A DNA stretch of 6,602 bases from Filomicrobium sp. Lineage in GTDB: Bacteria; Pseudomonadota; Alphaproteobacteria; Rhizobiales; Hyphomicrobiaceae. Made by a program: the position numbers and the translations under genes. Under the pieces are notes generated by a model. The model searched no databases and was not told the DNA's origin. It worked only from the letters and a program-made list of their open reading frames with translations. This document shows positions 1-6,526 of the stretch, one piece after another; the stretch's first letter is position 1, and each line of letters begins with the position of its first letter. The DNA is taken from contig JAUWFF010000069.1 in the NCBI GenBank assembly GCA_030607105.1, positions 1-6,602 of the forward strand, read 5' to 3'.

Positions 1-682
1 GGACGTCGATTTGCGCGGTGACCTGGTTGCCGCTGACGCGAACGGCGACATCATCGTAAAAGCCCCAGATCAATGTGCGGTCGTAAGCCTCGATGAGGCC
101 TTCGGCCGGGAACTCTTCGCCGGGCGCGTTGGAGCTGACAATATTCATCCCGAGACGCCTTATTGCGTCGACCGAGACTTCATAAGCTTCGGCGACCGAA
201 CGGTTGATCAGCAATGGCTTCAAGTCGGGGAAGGCCTGGTGCTGCTGGTGCGCGAAAACCTCGCCGGGGTAGTCGGGCAAATTGGCGCCGGGCGGGCGGC
301 GGGCGGCGAGGGCATCGAATGGAGGCGGTGCGCGCGTGTCCGTGGTGACGTCGTTGATTTCCGGAACAGAATTGATTCTGGGCAGCAAGAGTAATGGCCA
401 GGCGACGACGGTCAGTGAGATGAGCCCGCCCAAAAATACGCGAGAGATTCCGCGCGAGCCGTTGCGCCAGATGTCCACCATCGCCAAGACGCCCAAGGCG
501 ATCGCGAGCAGACCGCTGAGAATCGACAGCTTCAACAGGTTGAGCGCCACGGGCGTTGGTATCGAGAACAGACGGTGAAGAAACAGCGACGACAGGATCA
601 AGGCGGCGCTGAACAAGGCGACGCTACCGCTCCACACGGCGAATCGACTGGTAGTTTCCTTGAGCTCTCGCGATGTTCTCAT
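1..682 (-). CDS. DUF1499 domain membrane protein (3' part beyond window edge)
   Basis: The minus strand is open from an ATG at 682-680 to the window edge, giving 227 codons with no stop seen. Three hydrophobic segments lie at about residues 17-37, 47-69 and 82-101, so the N-terminal part should be a three-helix inner-membrane anchor. A proline-rich linker (about 115-135) leads into a soluble domain with the pattern of DUF1499: PDYPGEVFAHQQ (136-147), AFPDLKPL (150-157), RRLGMNIV (175-182), then LIWGFYDDVAVRV (204-216). The usual closing part of the domain (an arginine/serine-rich stretch followed by SDLG-like residues) would lie outside the window. An in-frame TAA 9-11 bases upstream of the ATG rules out a longer form with an upstream start. 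No good ribosome binding site precedes it. The biochemical role of DUF1499 is not known to me. Family call good; exact start less sure. Confidence 0.85.
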   Translation of the reverse strand, partial: MRTSRELKETTSRFAVWSGSVALFSAALILSSLFLHRLFSIPTPVALNLLKLSILSGLLAIALGVLAMVDIWRNGSRGISRVFLGGLISLTVVAWPLLLLPRINSVPEINDVTTDTRAPPPFDALAARRPPGANLPDYPGEVFAHQQHQAFPDLKPLLINRSVAEAYEVSVDAIRRLGMNIVSSNAPGEEFPAEGLIEAYDRTLIWGFYDDVAVRVSGNQVTAQIDV

Positions 683-808
683 CGATATGTCTTATCAGGC
701 CCTGTCCCTGCGGGTCGAAACGAGAGAACTGCCATACTCGCCCGGCCGCGTCATCAGCTTCTGGTCATCCATCCCTAGAGAAAACCGTTTGCAAGGCATC
801 CGGCGCAT

Positions 809-836
809 TTGGCCTGACCAGTGAGTTGCCTATACT
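809..836 (+). promoter_or_regulatory. Candidate sigma70-type promoter for the EEP-fold gene
   Basis: TTGGCC (809-814) and TATACT (831-836) are separated by 16 bp. They match the -35 and -10 consensus at 4 of 6 and 5 of 6 positions. Transcription would start near 843, leaving a leader of about 38 nt before the ATG at 881, which includes AGGAG at 865-869. This is the best promoter-like pair I see in the divergent gap 683-880. It is a pattern match only. Confidence 0.4.
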
Positions 837-880
837 CAATCTCTTTGGTGCACGGAAGTAAGGCAGGAGCGCGGTAGCCC

Positions 881-1834
881 ATGTCGGGTGGGATCAGCAA
901 TGGCGGTGCAGGCCTTCGCGGGGCGTGGCGACGGACAACGTTCGGATTATTCGTCGGTGCGTTCATTTCTGGATTTGTCGGTTTTTCCGAGACGGCAGAG
1001 GCCCAACCTACGATCACCGACGACCATTTGCTGCGGATCGCGAGCTGGAATCTGCTCGACGCCTTGGGTGCGGGTGTTCTCAAACGCGAAAAACGTGTCC
1101 AGAAAAGCTGGCGCAACACATTTGGAGCCGAACGGCGGATCACTTCGCGACCGACATTCGCCGGCGATAAACTTGGAGCAGACATCGTTCTTCTGCAGGG
1201 GGTGAAGAGCATTCGCGAGGTTCGCCAGGTCTTTCCGGCTCGTTCTTGGAAACTCATTTTATCCCGCCAGGTTCTTCGAGAGAACCATGGCCGGATCAGT
1301 GCCGAAACGGTGCTTGGCGGCAGCCGGACGACAACCGCCGTTGCCGTTCGCTACCGGCGCGGTTTGAGGGTAACCGGATACGAACATCTGCTCGACCTGG
1401 GCGCTAACTCGGAGAAGGAGGGCGAAACGGCACAGCCCAACAACGCCGAGACGCTAGCGACCGTCACTGATCCGCGGACCAGTACCGCGAAAAAGCCCTC
1501 GCCCCCAGCTGGCATGGCACTACGGATCGCCCATGGGCGCAATAATTTCTGGGTCGTTTCTGTGGTCTTGCCCGATGCGTGCCGGCTCGGCAACGGCACG
1601 TGCCAGTCAGCAGACCAACTCGCCAAGTGGGCCGAAGATAAACGCAAATTGGGCCTAGGCGTCGTGTTCGGCGGCCGGCTTGCCGAGAGCCTGAGACAAG
1701 CCGGGCCCAGCGGTACCTGCGCTGAACAGGAGATCGTTGCGGATCGCGTGCTGAAGGCGGAGCCCGGAGCTGATGCGATTGCCGGGTGTGTGGCCTTCGT
1801 GGAACTCAGCCCCCGGTCCGCTTCGGCTCTCTAA
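881..1834 (+). CDS. Exported EEP-fold (endonuclease/exonuclease/phosphatase) protein, probably catalytically dead
   Basis: 317 residues. The N-terminus has basic residues (R13, R17, R18), a hydrophobic core (about 21-35) and AEA (39-41) before Q42, a Sec-type signal peptide, so the mature protein should be periplasmic or secreted. The EEP opening RIASWNL is at 52-58 with N57 kept. Later motifs can be aligned but are altered. ADIVLLQGV (100-108) has G107 where the metal-binding glutamate of a LQEV motif is expected. VVLPDAC (228-234) stands where the family has HLKSGC. VVFGGRL (261-267) stands where GDFN is expected. [10 protein letters not shown] (300-309) matches SDHCPVFVEL with S, D and H lost. 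All four cysteines (234, 241, 280, 303) fall at places where secreted relatives commonly have them. A low-complexity Ser/Thr/Pro/Lys linker sits at about 176-210. AGGAG at 865-869, 11 nt before the ATG, supports the start. Its stop shares bases with that of pdxH. The substrate or partner is unknown; a structural or binding role is inferred. Confidence 0.75.
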   Translation: MSGGISNGGAGLRGAWRRTTFGLFVGAFISGFVGFSETAEAQPTITDDHLLRIASWNLLDALGAGVLKREKRVQKSWRNTFGAERRITSRPTFAGDKLGADIVLLQGVKSIREVRQVFPARSWKLILSRQVLRENHGRISAETVLGGSRTTTAVAVRYRRGLRVTGYEHLLDLGANSEKEGETAQPNNAETLATVTDPRTSTAKKPSPPAGMALRIAHGRNNFWVVSVVLPDACRLGNGTCQSADQLAKWAEDKRKLGLGVVFGGRLAESLRQAGPSGTCAEQEIVADRVLKAEPGADAIAGCVAFVELSPRSASAL

Positions 1835-2499
1835 GGGAAAAGCCTTGTCTTGGCCCAGGGTGCCTCGGCATCCTGGCGCCGGAAGACCATCCGGTCGTGC
1901 AAACGGAACGCGCGGCTCTGCCAGAACTCAATCTCCACCGGAGTAATGCGGAAACCCGACCAATGCAGCGGGCGCGGAATGGCACCAACAGCGTAGCGGG
2001 CGGCATAGCCGGTAACGGCCTTGGCCAGTTCCATTCGGTTTTTCAATGGTCTTGACTGTGCGGAGGCCCAGGCTCCGATACGACTGCCGCGCTGTCGGGT
2101 TGCGTAATACGTGTCCGCTTCCTCGGCGGAAACAGGACTTACCGGGCCGCGCAGCCGGACCTGCCGGCGCAAAGACTTCCAGTGAAACAGGCTTGCGGCC
2201 TTTCCGGAGCCGGCCAGTTCCCGGCCCTTGGCACTTTCCAAATTCGTATAGAAAACGAAACCACGGTCGGCTCTGCTGGACTCATCAACTCCCTTGAGGA
2301 GCACCATTCGAACGTTCGGCAGGCCATCTGCATCGACGGTTGCCAGAGCCATGGCGTTGGGATCGTTCAACTCGGTGCCCTCCGCCTCCGCCAGCCAAGC
2401 TTGAAAGAGCATGAAGGGATCTTCAGCCGCGGAAATGGAGTCGTCGGCCTGCCCGGCCAAGGTCTCGGCATCGAGTTCAAGTTCGTCGGGGTGGGCCAA
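1831..2499 (-). CDS. pdxH: Pyridoxamine 5'-phosphate oxidase
   Basis: This FMN enzyme oxidises pyridoxine or pyridoxamine 5'-phosphate to pyridoxal 5'-phosphate in the cytoplasm, completing synthesis and salvage of that cofactor. The 222 residues are close to the usual 210-220. Visible landmarks are [20 protein letters not shown] (45-64), the FMN-binding RMVLLK (64-69), FVFYTN (81-86) with SAKG (89-92), [14 protein letters not shown] (105-118), [12 protein letters not shown] (138-149), IEFWQ (190-194), the substrate-binding RLHDR (199-203) and the typical C-terminal RLFP (219-222). The start codon is TTG at 2499-2497: in-frame TAG and TAA lie 9-15 bases upstream, so no longer form is possible, and AAAGG sits 6 nt before the TTG. 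The next ATG (residue 30) would remove the N-terminal helix. Five extra residues (74-78) appear before the FYTN strand compared with E. coli. It is convergent with the EEP gene and divergent from the antigen-like gene at 2678. Confidence 0.96.
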   Translation of the reverse strand: MAHPDELELDAETLAGQADDSISAAEDPFMLFQAWLAEAEGTELNDPNAMALATVDADGLPNVRMVLLKGVDESSRADRGFVFYTNLESAKGRELAGSGKAASLFHWKSLRRQVRLRGPVSPVSAEEADTYYATRQRGSRIGAWASAQSRPLKNRMELAKAVTGYAARYAVGAIPRPLHWSGFRITPVEIEFWQSRAFRLHDRMVFRRQDAEAPWAKTRLFP

Positions 2500-2505
2500 G
2501 TTGCA

Positions 2506-2510
2506 CCTTT
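2506..2510 (-). promoter_or_regulatory. Ribosome binding site fixing the TTG start of pdxH
   Basis: On the minus strand AAAGG is followed by a 6-nt spacer and TTG (2499-2497). Stops in the same frame lie just upstream of it, so this site together with those stops selects the rare TTG start. Confidence 0.6.
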
Positions 2511-2677
2511 ACTATTGCCGCCGCCTTGGGCGCCGTGTCGCGCGGCGTCCCAAAAAGGAGCACGTCTTCAGTTCACTTTAACTATTACGCGCCACACTCA
2601 AAGACGTCGGGTCCACCCACGTGTGTTTGGTGTCGGCACGAGCCGATTATTGCGTCGTCAACAGTGAGTTTTTCGGA

Positions 2678-3091
2678 ATGCGTTCTATTGTTTGTCTCTC
2701 GGCTGTTGTCGCCACTTTGGTCTTTGGCGCCTTCGGCCTACTCATCCCCCTTATGGCATCCGACAGCGCCATTGCTCAAGGCAATGCAAATCGCTCAGCC
2801 GAAACAAGCCCAGCTGTTTCGAACGCCAGAAAGCTCAGCCCAAACGACCGCATTGCGGCCATGGAAAGCGTTCAATTTGCCCTTTCCGAAGTCGGCGATG
2901 GCGCGAGCTACGTCTGGCGCCGCGGCCACGGCAAGCTGTCTGGCCTGATCCAACCGACACAGTCGTTCCTGGATTCGAAGGGGCGCGTGTGTCGACACAT
3001 CATCGTATTGTTGAGCTTCGAGGCCAAAGCCAAGAAGACCGAGGCCGTTGCATGCCGCCTCGACAACGGCGTATGGCGCTTTGACAGCTAA
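2678..3091 (+). CDS. Small exported protein, RT0821/Lpp0805 (17-kDa surface antigen)-like C-terminal domain
   Basis: 137 residues from the ATG at 2678. The first 33 form a signal peptide: R2, a long hydrophobic stretch (about 4-26) and AIA (31-33) before Q34. C6 is not in a lipobox, so I do not call it a lipoprotein. The mature part begins with a polar Ser/Asn/Ala-rich segment (34-57). It then resembles the C-terminal domain of the RT0821/Lpp0805 family: aromatic YVW (78-80), glycines G83-G89, IQPTQSF (91-97), G102, a CR pair at 105-106, a second CR at 126-127 and the closing GVWRF (131-135). The paired cysteines could form a disulfide. The glycine-zipper segment common in that family is absent, so this is the short form. 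A GTG at 2621 would add 19 unlikely residues ahead of a good signal peptide. The SD before 2678 is weak (GTGAG at 2664-2668). It is divergent from pdxH. No function is established; an envelope location is inferred. Confidence 0.7.
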   Translation: MRSIVCLSAVVATLVFGAFGLLIPLMASDSAIAQGNANRSAETSPAVSNARKLSPNDRIAAMESVQFALSEVGDGASYVWRRGHGKLSGLIQPTQSFLDSKGRVCRHIIVLLSFEAKAKKTEAVACRLDNGVWRFDS

Positions 3092-3362
3092 GGCTGGCCC
3101 ATCGCCGGGCAAACCGCTCCGAGTCCGTCTGGACCCGTTTTATGGCGATTTGGGCCGGTTTTGCGCATTGCCAAAACGGCGCATCTGGACCGCTCTGCCC
3201 TTTCGTGTAGGATGCCCGCCAATCTGGGGCCTGGCCTAGTCGGATTGGATGGGAGTGGCTTGCCACAGCGCGAATCTTGGATTGAACGGTGCTAACGGCG
3301 CGCCATTGTTTAAGATGGGACCCGACCCTAGCTGAAAAACAACTAAGAAGGGCAACCGAGAG
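3092..3362 (+). other. Intergenic region upstream of fabI, with imperfect hairpin and short direct repeat
   Basis: This 271-bp gap has no coding sequence I can support. It holds the inverted repeat GTTTTG (3158-3163) / CAAAAC (3172-3177), which can be extended by an inner GC/GC pair around ATT and by an outer CC/GG with one bulged base. The 8-bp direct repeat TCTGGACC occurs at 3128-3135 and 3184-3191, on either side of that hairpin. No T-run follows the hairpin, so it is a poor intrinsic terminator. The fabI promoter must lie here, or else fabI is read through from 2678, but I find no convincing -35/-10 pair. TTGAAC at 3282-3287 followed by TAAGAT at 3311-3316 is spaced too widely (23 bp). 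Confidence 0.4.
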
Positions 3363-4214
3363 ATGAGTGAAGCTGCGCCTGGTTCTCCTGGTGCGACGAG
3401 CAATCTTATGGCGGGCAAGCGCGGCCTCATCATGGGCGTCGCGAACAATCGCTCGATCGCCTGGGGTATCGCGAAGGCCTGTGCCGCGCACGGTGCGGAC
3501 CTGGCATTGACCTATCAAGGTGAGGCACTCAAGAAGCGCGTCGAACCGTTGGCGGGTGAGCTTGGTTCGCGGCTGGTCCTGCCATGCGACGTGACTGACG
3601 GGGCCTCAATGGACCAAGTCTTTGCCACCCTGCAACGGGAATGGGGGCGGCTCGATTTTCTCGTTCATGCCATCGCCTTCTCCGACAAATCCGAACTTGA
3701 CGGACGCTACGTGGATACGTCGGAAGGCAACTTCACGCAGACCATGCTTGTGTCCTGCTACTCGCTGACCGCGCTGGCGCAGCGTGCGGAAAAGCTCATG
3801 AGCGATGGCGGCTCAATTCTTACGCTGACTTATTACGGCGCAGAAAAGGTCATGCCGCACTACAACGTCATGGGGGTGGCGAAGGCCGCATTGGAGGCCA
3901 GCGTGCGGTACCTGGCGGCTGACCTTGGCAAGTCGGGCATCCGCGTCAACGCGGTTTCAGCCGGACCTATCAAGACATTGGCCGCATCCGGCATATCCGA
4001 CTTCCGCTATATTTTGAAGTGGAACGAGTACAATTCGCCACTGCGACGCACGGTGACCATCGATGAAGTCGGTGGTGCCGGCATGTATCTGCTTTCGGAC
4101 CTTTCGCGCGGCGTAACCGGCGAAATACATCATGTAGATGCAGGTTATCACGTGCAGGGCATGAAGAATGAAGAAGCTCCCGATATCACCGTGACGCGGA
4201 GCGACGCCGGGTAG
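3363..4214 (+). CDS. fabI: Enoyl-[acyl-carrier-protein] reductase (NADH)
   Basis: FabI reduces the trans-2-enoyl-ACP double bond, the last step of each elongation cycle of bacterial type II fatty acid synthesis, in the cytoplasm as a tetramer. The 283 residues cover the whole family (E. coli about 262) with a short N-terminal and a C-terminal extension. Visible landmarks are the nucleotide-binding KRGLIMGVANNRSIAWGIA (19-37), CDVTD (75-79), FLVHAIAFSD (99-108), the active site Y157 plus Y167-x6-K174 in YYGAEKVMPHYNVMGVAK, GIRVNAVSAGPIKTLAASGI (192-211), and PLRRTVTIDEVG (226-237) followed by the HVDAGYHV end of the fold (257-264). A105 aligns with G93 of E. coli FabI, a position linked to triclosan response. 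GAAGGG at 3347-3352 is 10 nt before the ATG. An alternative start at M16 (3408) would still leave the whole enzyme. The phosphatase gene follows after 73 bp on the same strand. Confidence 0.97.
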   Translation: MSEAAPGSPGATSNLMAGKRGLIMGVANNRSIAWGIAKACAAHGADLALTYQGEALKKRVEPLAGELGSRLVLPCDVTDGASMDQVFATLQREWGRLDFLVHAIAFSDKSELDGRYVDTSEGNFTQTMLVSCYSLTALAQRAEKLMSDGGSILTLTYYGAEKVMPHYNVMGVAKAALEASVRYLAADLGKSGIRVNAVSAGPIKTLAASGISDFRYILKWNEYNSPLRRTVTIDEVGGAGMYLLSDLSRGVTGEIHHVDAGYHVQGMKNEEAPDITVTRSDAG

Positions 4215-4271
4215 GCTAGCGACGGCCCGTTTCCGGACAAGGTCTTGCACGACGGCGTTAACGGAATCCGC

Positions 4272-4278
4272 AAGGGAG
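4272..4278 (+). promoter_or_regulatory. Strong ribosome binding site fixing the GTG start of the phosphatase gene
   Basis: AAGGGAG lies 9 nt before the GTG at 4288-4290. It supports that non-ATG start, which also places the family's RHG motif at its usual distance from the N-terminus. Confidence 0.65.
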
Positions 4279-4287
4279 CGGTATCGC

Positions 4288-4875
4288 GTGCAACAAGGCA
4301 TCATTGTATACTGCATCCGTCACGGCCAGACCGACTGGAACGCGCAGTCCCGTTACCAAGGTCAGGAAGATATCGCGATAAACGAATTCGGCCGTGAGCA
4401 GGCCCGCCGCAATGGCGAGGCCTTGAGAGCCTTCCTGCCTAAGATTGCGGCCGCCCATTTCGTATCAAGTCCATTGTCGCGTGCACGCGAGACGATGCGG
4501 ATCATTCGCCAATCGCTGGGACTTGCGGTCGAAGAGTACGCCACGGACGACCGCCTGCTTGAAGTGCATTATGGTGCCTGGCAAGGGCAACTTCTGGAGA
4601 CCTTGAAGAGTACGGACGCGGAGGCGCTTGCCGCGCGCCGCGCGGACCCATTCCATTTCCGACCGCCTGGCGGTGAGAGCTACTCTGATCTTTTGCAAAG
4701 AACGTGCGATTGGCTGTCCACCTTGAAGGGGGACACCGTGGTCGCGACCCACGGCGGCATTACGCGAACTCTGAGAGCACATCTACTGGCTCTCGACCCC
4801 GGCAAGATTCTCGATTTGGAGGTTCCGCAGGATCGTGTCCTGATCATTCGCGAGGGAGAGATGCGCTGGTTGTGA
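4288..4875 (+). CDS. Histidine phosphatase family protein (phosphoglycerate mutase-like)
   Basis: 195 residues, starting at GTG. The branch-1 histidine phosphatase signature is complete: RHGQTDWN (11-18) with the phosphorylated H12, SSPLSRARET (60-69) with the phosphate-binding arginine, the acid E92 in LLEVHYGAWQG (90-100), and the second histidine H155 in VVATHGGITR (151-160). These enzymes pass phosphate through a phosphohistidine. Substrates in the family range from phosphoglycerate to alpha-ribazole phosphate, nucleotides and phosphoproteins, and the sequence alone does not choose between them. About 195 residues is closer to small broad-specificity or cofactor-independent-looking members (GpmB/CobC-like) than to the roughly 230-250-residue glycolytic dPGM. 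It is cytoplasmic, with no signal peptide. It lies 73 bp downstream of fabI on the same strand with no obvious terminator between, so co-transcription is plausible. No cobalamin genes are visible that would suggest CobC. Confidence 0.9.
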   Translation: MQQGIIVYCIRHGQTDWNAQSRYQGQEDIAINEFGREQARRNGEALRAFLPKIAAAHFVSSPLSRARETMRIIRQSLGLAVEEYATDDRLLEVHYGAWQGQLLETLKSTDAEALAARRADPFHFRPPGGESYSDLLQRTCDWLSTLKGDTVVATHGGITRTLRAHLLALDPGKILDLEVPQDRVLIIREGEMRWL

Positions 4876-4880
4876 AGTGA

Positions 4881-4903
4881 TTGGGCAACAACATGTGGCC
4901 CAA
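4881..4903 (+). terminator. Hairpin just after the phosphatase stop codon, possible transcript end
   Basis: TTGGGC (4881-4886) and GCCCAA (4898-4903) form a perfect 6-bp stem with an 11-nt loop, beginning 6 nt after the TGA. No T-run follows on the plus strand (the next bases are AAA), so it is not a standard intrinsic terminator. It could protect a 3' end or be chance. Confidence 0.25.
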
Positions 4904-5322
4904 AAACAAGAAAGGACCGGAGCAGCGGCAGCTCCAGCCCTCTCAACTTCAATGGGACCGCTCGAGACCGGCTGCTCAAGGCCGACAGGAGCCATCCCTT
5001 TCTGCTTCGACGAGTTCTGCCAGCTTTGGCTAGTACCGAGCCAAGCAATTGGTTCGGTTGCAGCAGAACTTGTCTAAAAACGCTGGTGACGCACGTAAGG
5101 CGTTTAAATGCTGCCCTACGCTTGCTCGCGTGCCCAGTATCTCATCCGCCTTTTCGTTTCTATTGGCTGGCGCCTAGGCCGAGCCCGTATCCACGGCAGA
5201 GTCTGGAAATCCCTCGCCGAGTTCGTCTTGGGTGACGAATCCTGTGGGAATCACGCTTTAACTCAATGATTTAATAATCTGCGTCGCGCCATCTTGTCAT
5301 CTTTATTGATGCAGTTGGGGGT

Positions 5323-5358
5323 TTCACAGCCGCTGTGAAGCGCCCATAAGATTTTTTT
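5323..5358 (+). promoter_or_regulatory. Hairpin followed by a seven-T run upstream of aroC
   Basis: TTCACAG (5323-5329) and CTGTGAA (5333-5339) make a perfect 7-bp stem with a CCG loop. Twelve bases later there is a run of seven T (5352-5358). The gap is too long for a standard intrinsic terminator, where the T-run directly abuts the stem. Because it lies 70-106 bp before the aroC ATG, it could be a leader structure, a weak terminator for upstream transcripts, or a palindromic protein-binding site. Confidence 0.3.
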
Positions 5359-5428
5359 GCAACACTATCGGTCCGTCCGTCGTCGTTGCATGGTAAGTGT
5401 TTCACTCAGGGTACCGCTGCAAAACGAA

Positions 5429-6526
5429 ATGTCACACAACACGTTCGGCCATCTATTTCGCGTAACCACTTGGGGCGAGAGTCACGGGCCTGCTATTGGC
5501 TGCGTTGTCGATGGTTGCCCGCCGGGAATACGGGTGACTACCGACGAGATCCAACGTGAACTTGACCGCCGCAGACCGGGACAATCCCGGTTCACCACGC
5601 AACGGCGTGAGCCCGACAGCGTTGAAATTTTATCGGGTGTTTTTAACGATGCCGACGGCCACCAGGTGTCCACCGGGACGCCGATCTCTCTGATTATCCG
5701 CAACGTGGATCAGCGCTCCAAGGACTACGGTGATATCGCGCAGAAGTTCCGGCCTGGGCATGCTGATTATACGTACGAAGCCAAGTACGGCATTCGCGAT
5801 TACCGTGGCGGCGGGCGCTCCTCGGCGCGTGAAACCGCGATGCGCGTCGCCGCTGGGGCGATTGCGCGCAAGGTCCTTGGCGGGATTACCATCCACGGCG
5901 GTCTAGTGCAGCTTGGGCCCCGCCAGATCGACCGAAGCCGGCTCGACTGGAGCACCGTCGATGCCAATCCGTTCTTCTGCCCCGATCCGGGGAGCGTGGA
6001 GAGCTGGTCGGACTATCTCGACAGGATCCGCAACGATGGATCGTCGGTTGGAGGAATCGTCGAGGTGGTGGCGGAGAGCGTCCCCGTTGGGCTTGGCGCG
6101 CCGCTCTATGCCAAGCTCGACCAGGAGCTTGCCTCGGCGATGATGAGCATCAATGCTGTGAAAGGTGTAGAGATCGGCGTGGGCATGGCGGCAGCGGCGC
6201 TAACGGGCGAAGAAAACGCCGACGAAATCCGTATGGGGACAGCCGGTCAACCGAAGTTTCTGTCGAACCATGCCGGGGGCGTTCTTGGCGGGTTGTCGAC
6301 GGGACAACCGGTTGTCTGCCGGTTCGCGGTCAAGCCAACGTCCTCAATCCTAACGCCGCGGCGAACCATCGACAGCAGCGGCAATGAGACGGAGATCGTC
6401 ACCAAAGGCCGGCACGATCCGTGCGTCGGCATCCGAGCCGTCCCCATAGGAGAAGCGATGATGGCTCTGGTGCTCGCTGACCAGCTGCTACGCCACCGCG
6501 CGCAATGCGGCAGCGCATCCAAGTAA
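5429..6526 (+). CDS. aroC: Chorismate synthase
   Basis: AroC converts 5-enolpyruvylshikimate 3-phosphate to chorismate, the branch point to aromatic amino acids, folate and quinones. It needs reduced FMN and normally acts as a cytoplasmic homotetramer. The 365 residues match the usual 350-370. All three family signatures are present: [18 protein letters not shown] (16-33) with H19, [20 protein letters not shown] (127-146), and [17 protein letters not shown] (328-344). Also seen are [16 protein letters not shown] (46-61), [10 protein letters not shown] (107-116) with the second conserved histidine H111, and [12 protein letters not shown] (283-294). I chose ATG 5429 because [10 protein letters not shown] is the standard start of this family. 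The frame stays open 24 codons further up to a TTG at 5357, but that addition is basic and unlike the family, and it would start inside the T-run. The SD is weak (CAGGG at 5407-5411 is too distant). The 76 bases after the stop show no gene. Confidence 0.97.
   Translation: MSHNTFGHLFRVTTWGESHGPAIGCVVDGCPPGIRVTTDEIQRELDRRRPGQSRFTTQRREPDSVEILSGVFNDADGHQVSTGTPISLIIRNVDQRSKDYGDIAQKFRPGHADYTYEAKYGIRDYRGGGRSSARETAMRVAAGAIARKVLGGITIHGGLVQLGPRQIDRSRLDWSTVDANPFFCPDPGSVESWSDYLDRIRNDGSSVGGIVEVVAESVPVGLGAPLYAKLDQELASAMMSINAVKGVEIGVGMAAAALTGEENADEIRMGTAGQPKFLSNHAGGVLGGLSTGQPVVCRFAVKPTSSILTPRRTIDSSGNETEIVTKGRHDPCVGIRAVPIGEAMMALVLADQLLRHRAQCGSASK

Larger units (their letters stand above)
4876..5428 (+). other. 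Gene-free stretch between the phosphatase gene and aroC
   Basis: In this 553-bp region I see no protein that looks real on either strand: the short open frames have no recognisable domain, no good start and low-complexity or arginine/proline-rich products. I looked for tRNA-like structure and found none convincing. It does contain two hairpins (4881-4903 and 5323-5339) and an AT-rich block (about 5255-5310) against a GC-rich background, which probably belongs to the aroC promoter area. TTGTCA at 5294-5299 resembles a -35 box, but no suitable -10 sits at 16-18 bp. A decayed gene or a regulatory leader are both possible. Confidence 0.45.

Noticed and set aside
11..394. Plus-strand open frame of 127 codons
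   Set aside because: It lies opposite the DUF1499 gene, whose minus-strand translation matches a known domain. The plus-strand product resembles nothing I recognise.
775..1257. Minus-strand open frame of 160 codons
   Set aside because: It lies opposite the first half of the EEP-fold gene, has an Arg/Pro/Ser-rich product and no recognisable domain. It is a typical antisense frame in GC-rich DNA.
2182..2667. Plus-strand open frame of 161 codons
   Set aside because: It runs opposite pdxH and into the divergent gap. Its residues show no family pattern, and pdxH on the other strand is certain.
3000..3518. Minus-strand open frame of 172 codons
   Set aside because: It overlaps the end of the antigen-like gene and the start of fabI in antisense. 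The product is Arg-rich with no domain.
4877..5235. Short plus-strand frames (4877-5077 and 5026-5235) in the gap before aroC, and minus frames at 4680-5048 and 4783-4995
   Set aside because: They have no convincing start site, no domain and no protein-like composition. I treat the region as non-coding.
5225..5285. tRNA-end-like look of GACGAATCC followed by an AT-rich tail, suggesting an attachment site
   Set aside because: No cloverleaf can be built upstream, and no integrase or repeated copy of the segment is present in the window.
5357..5428. 24-codon N-terminal extension of AroC from a TTG
   Set aside because: The standard family start is the ATG at 5429. The extension is arginine-rich and its start would fall inside the T-run with no ribosome binding site.
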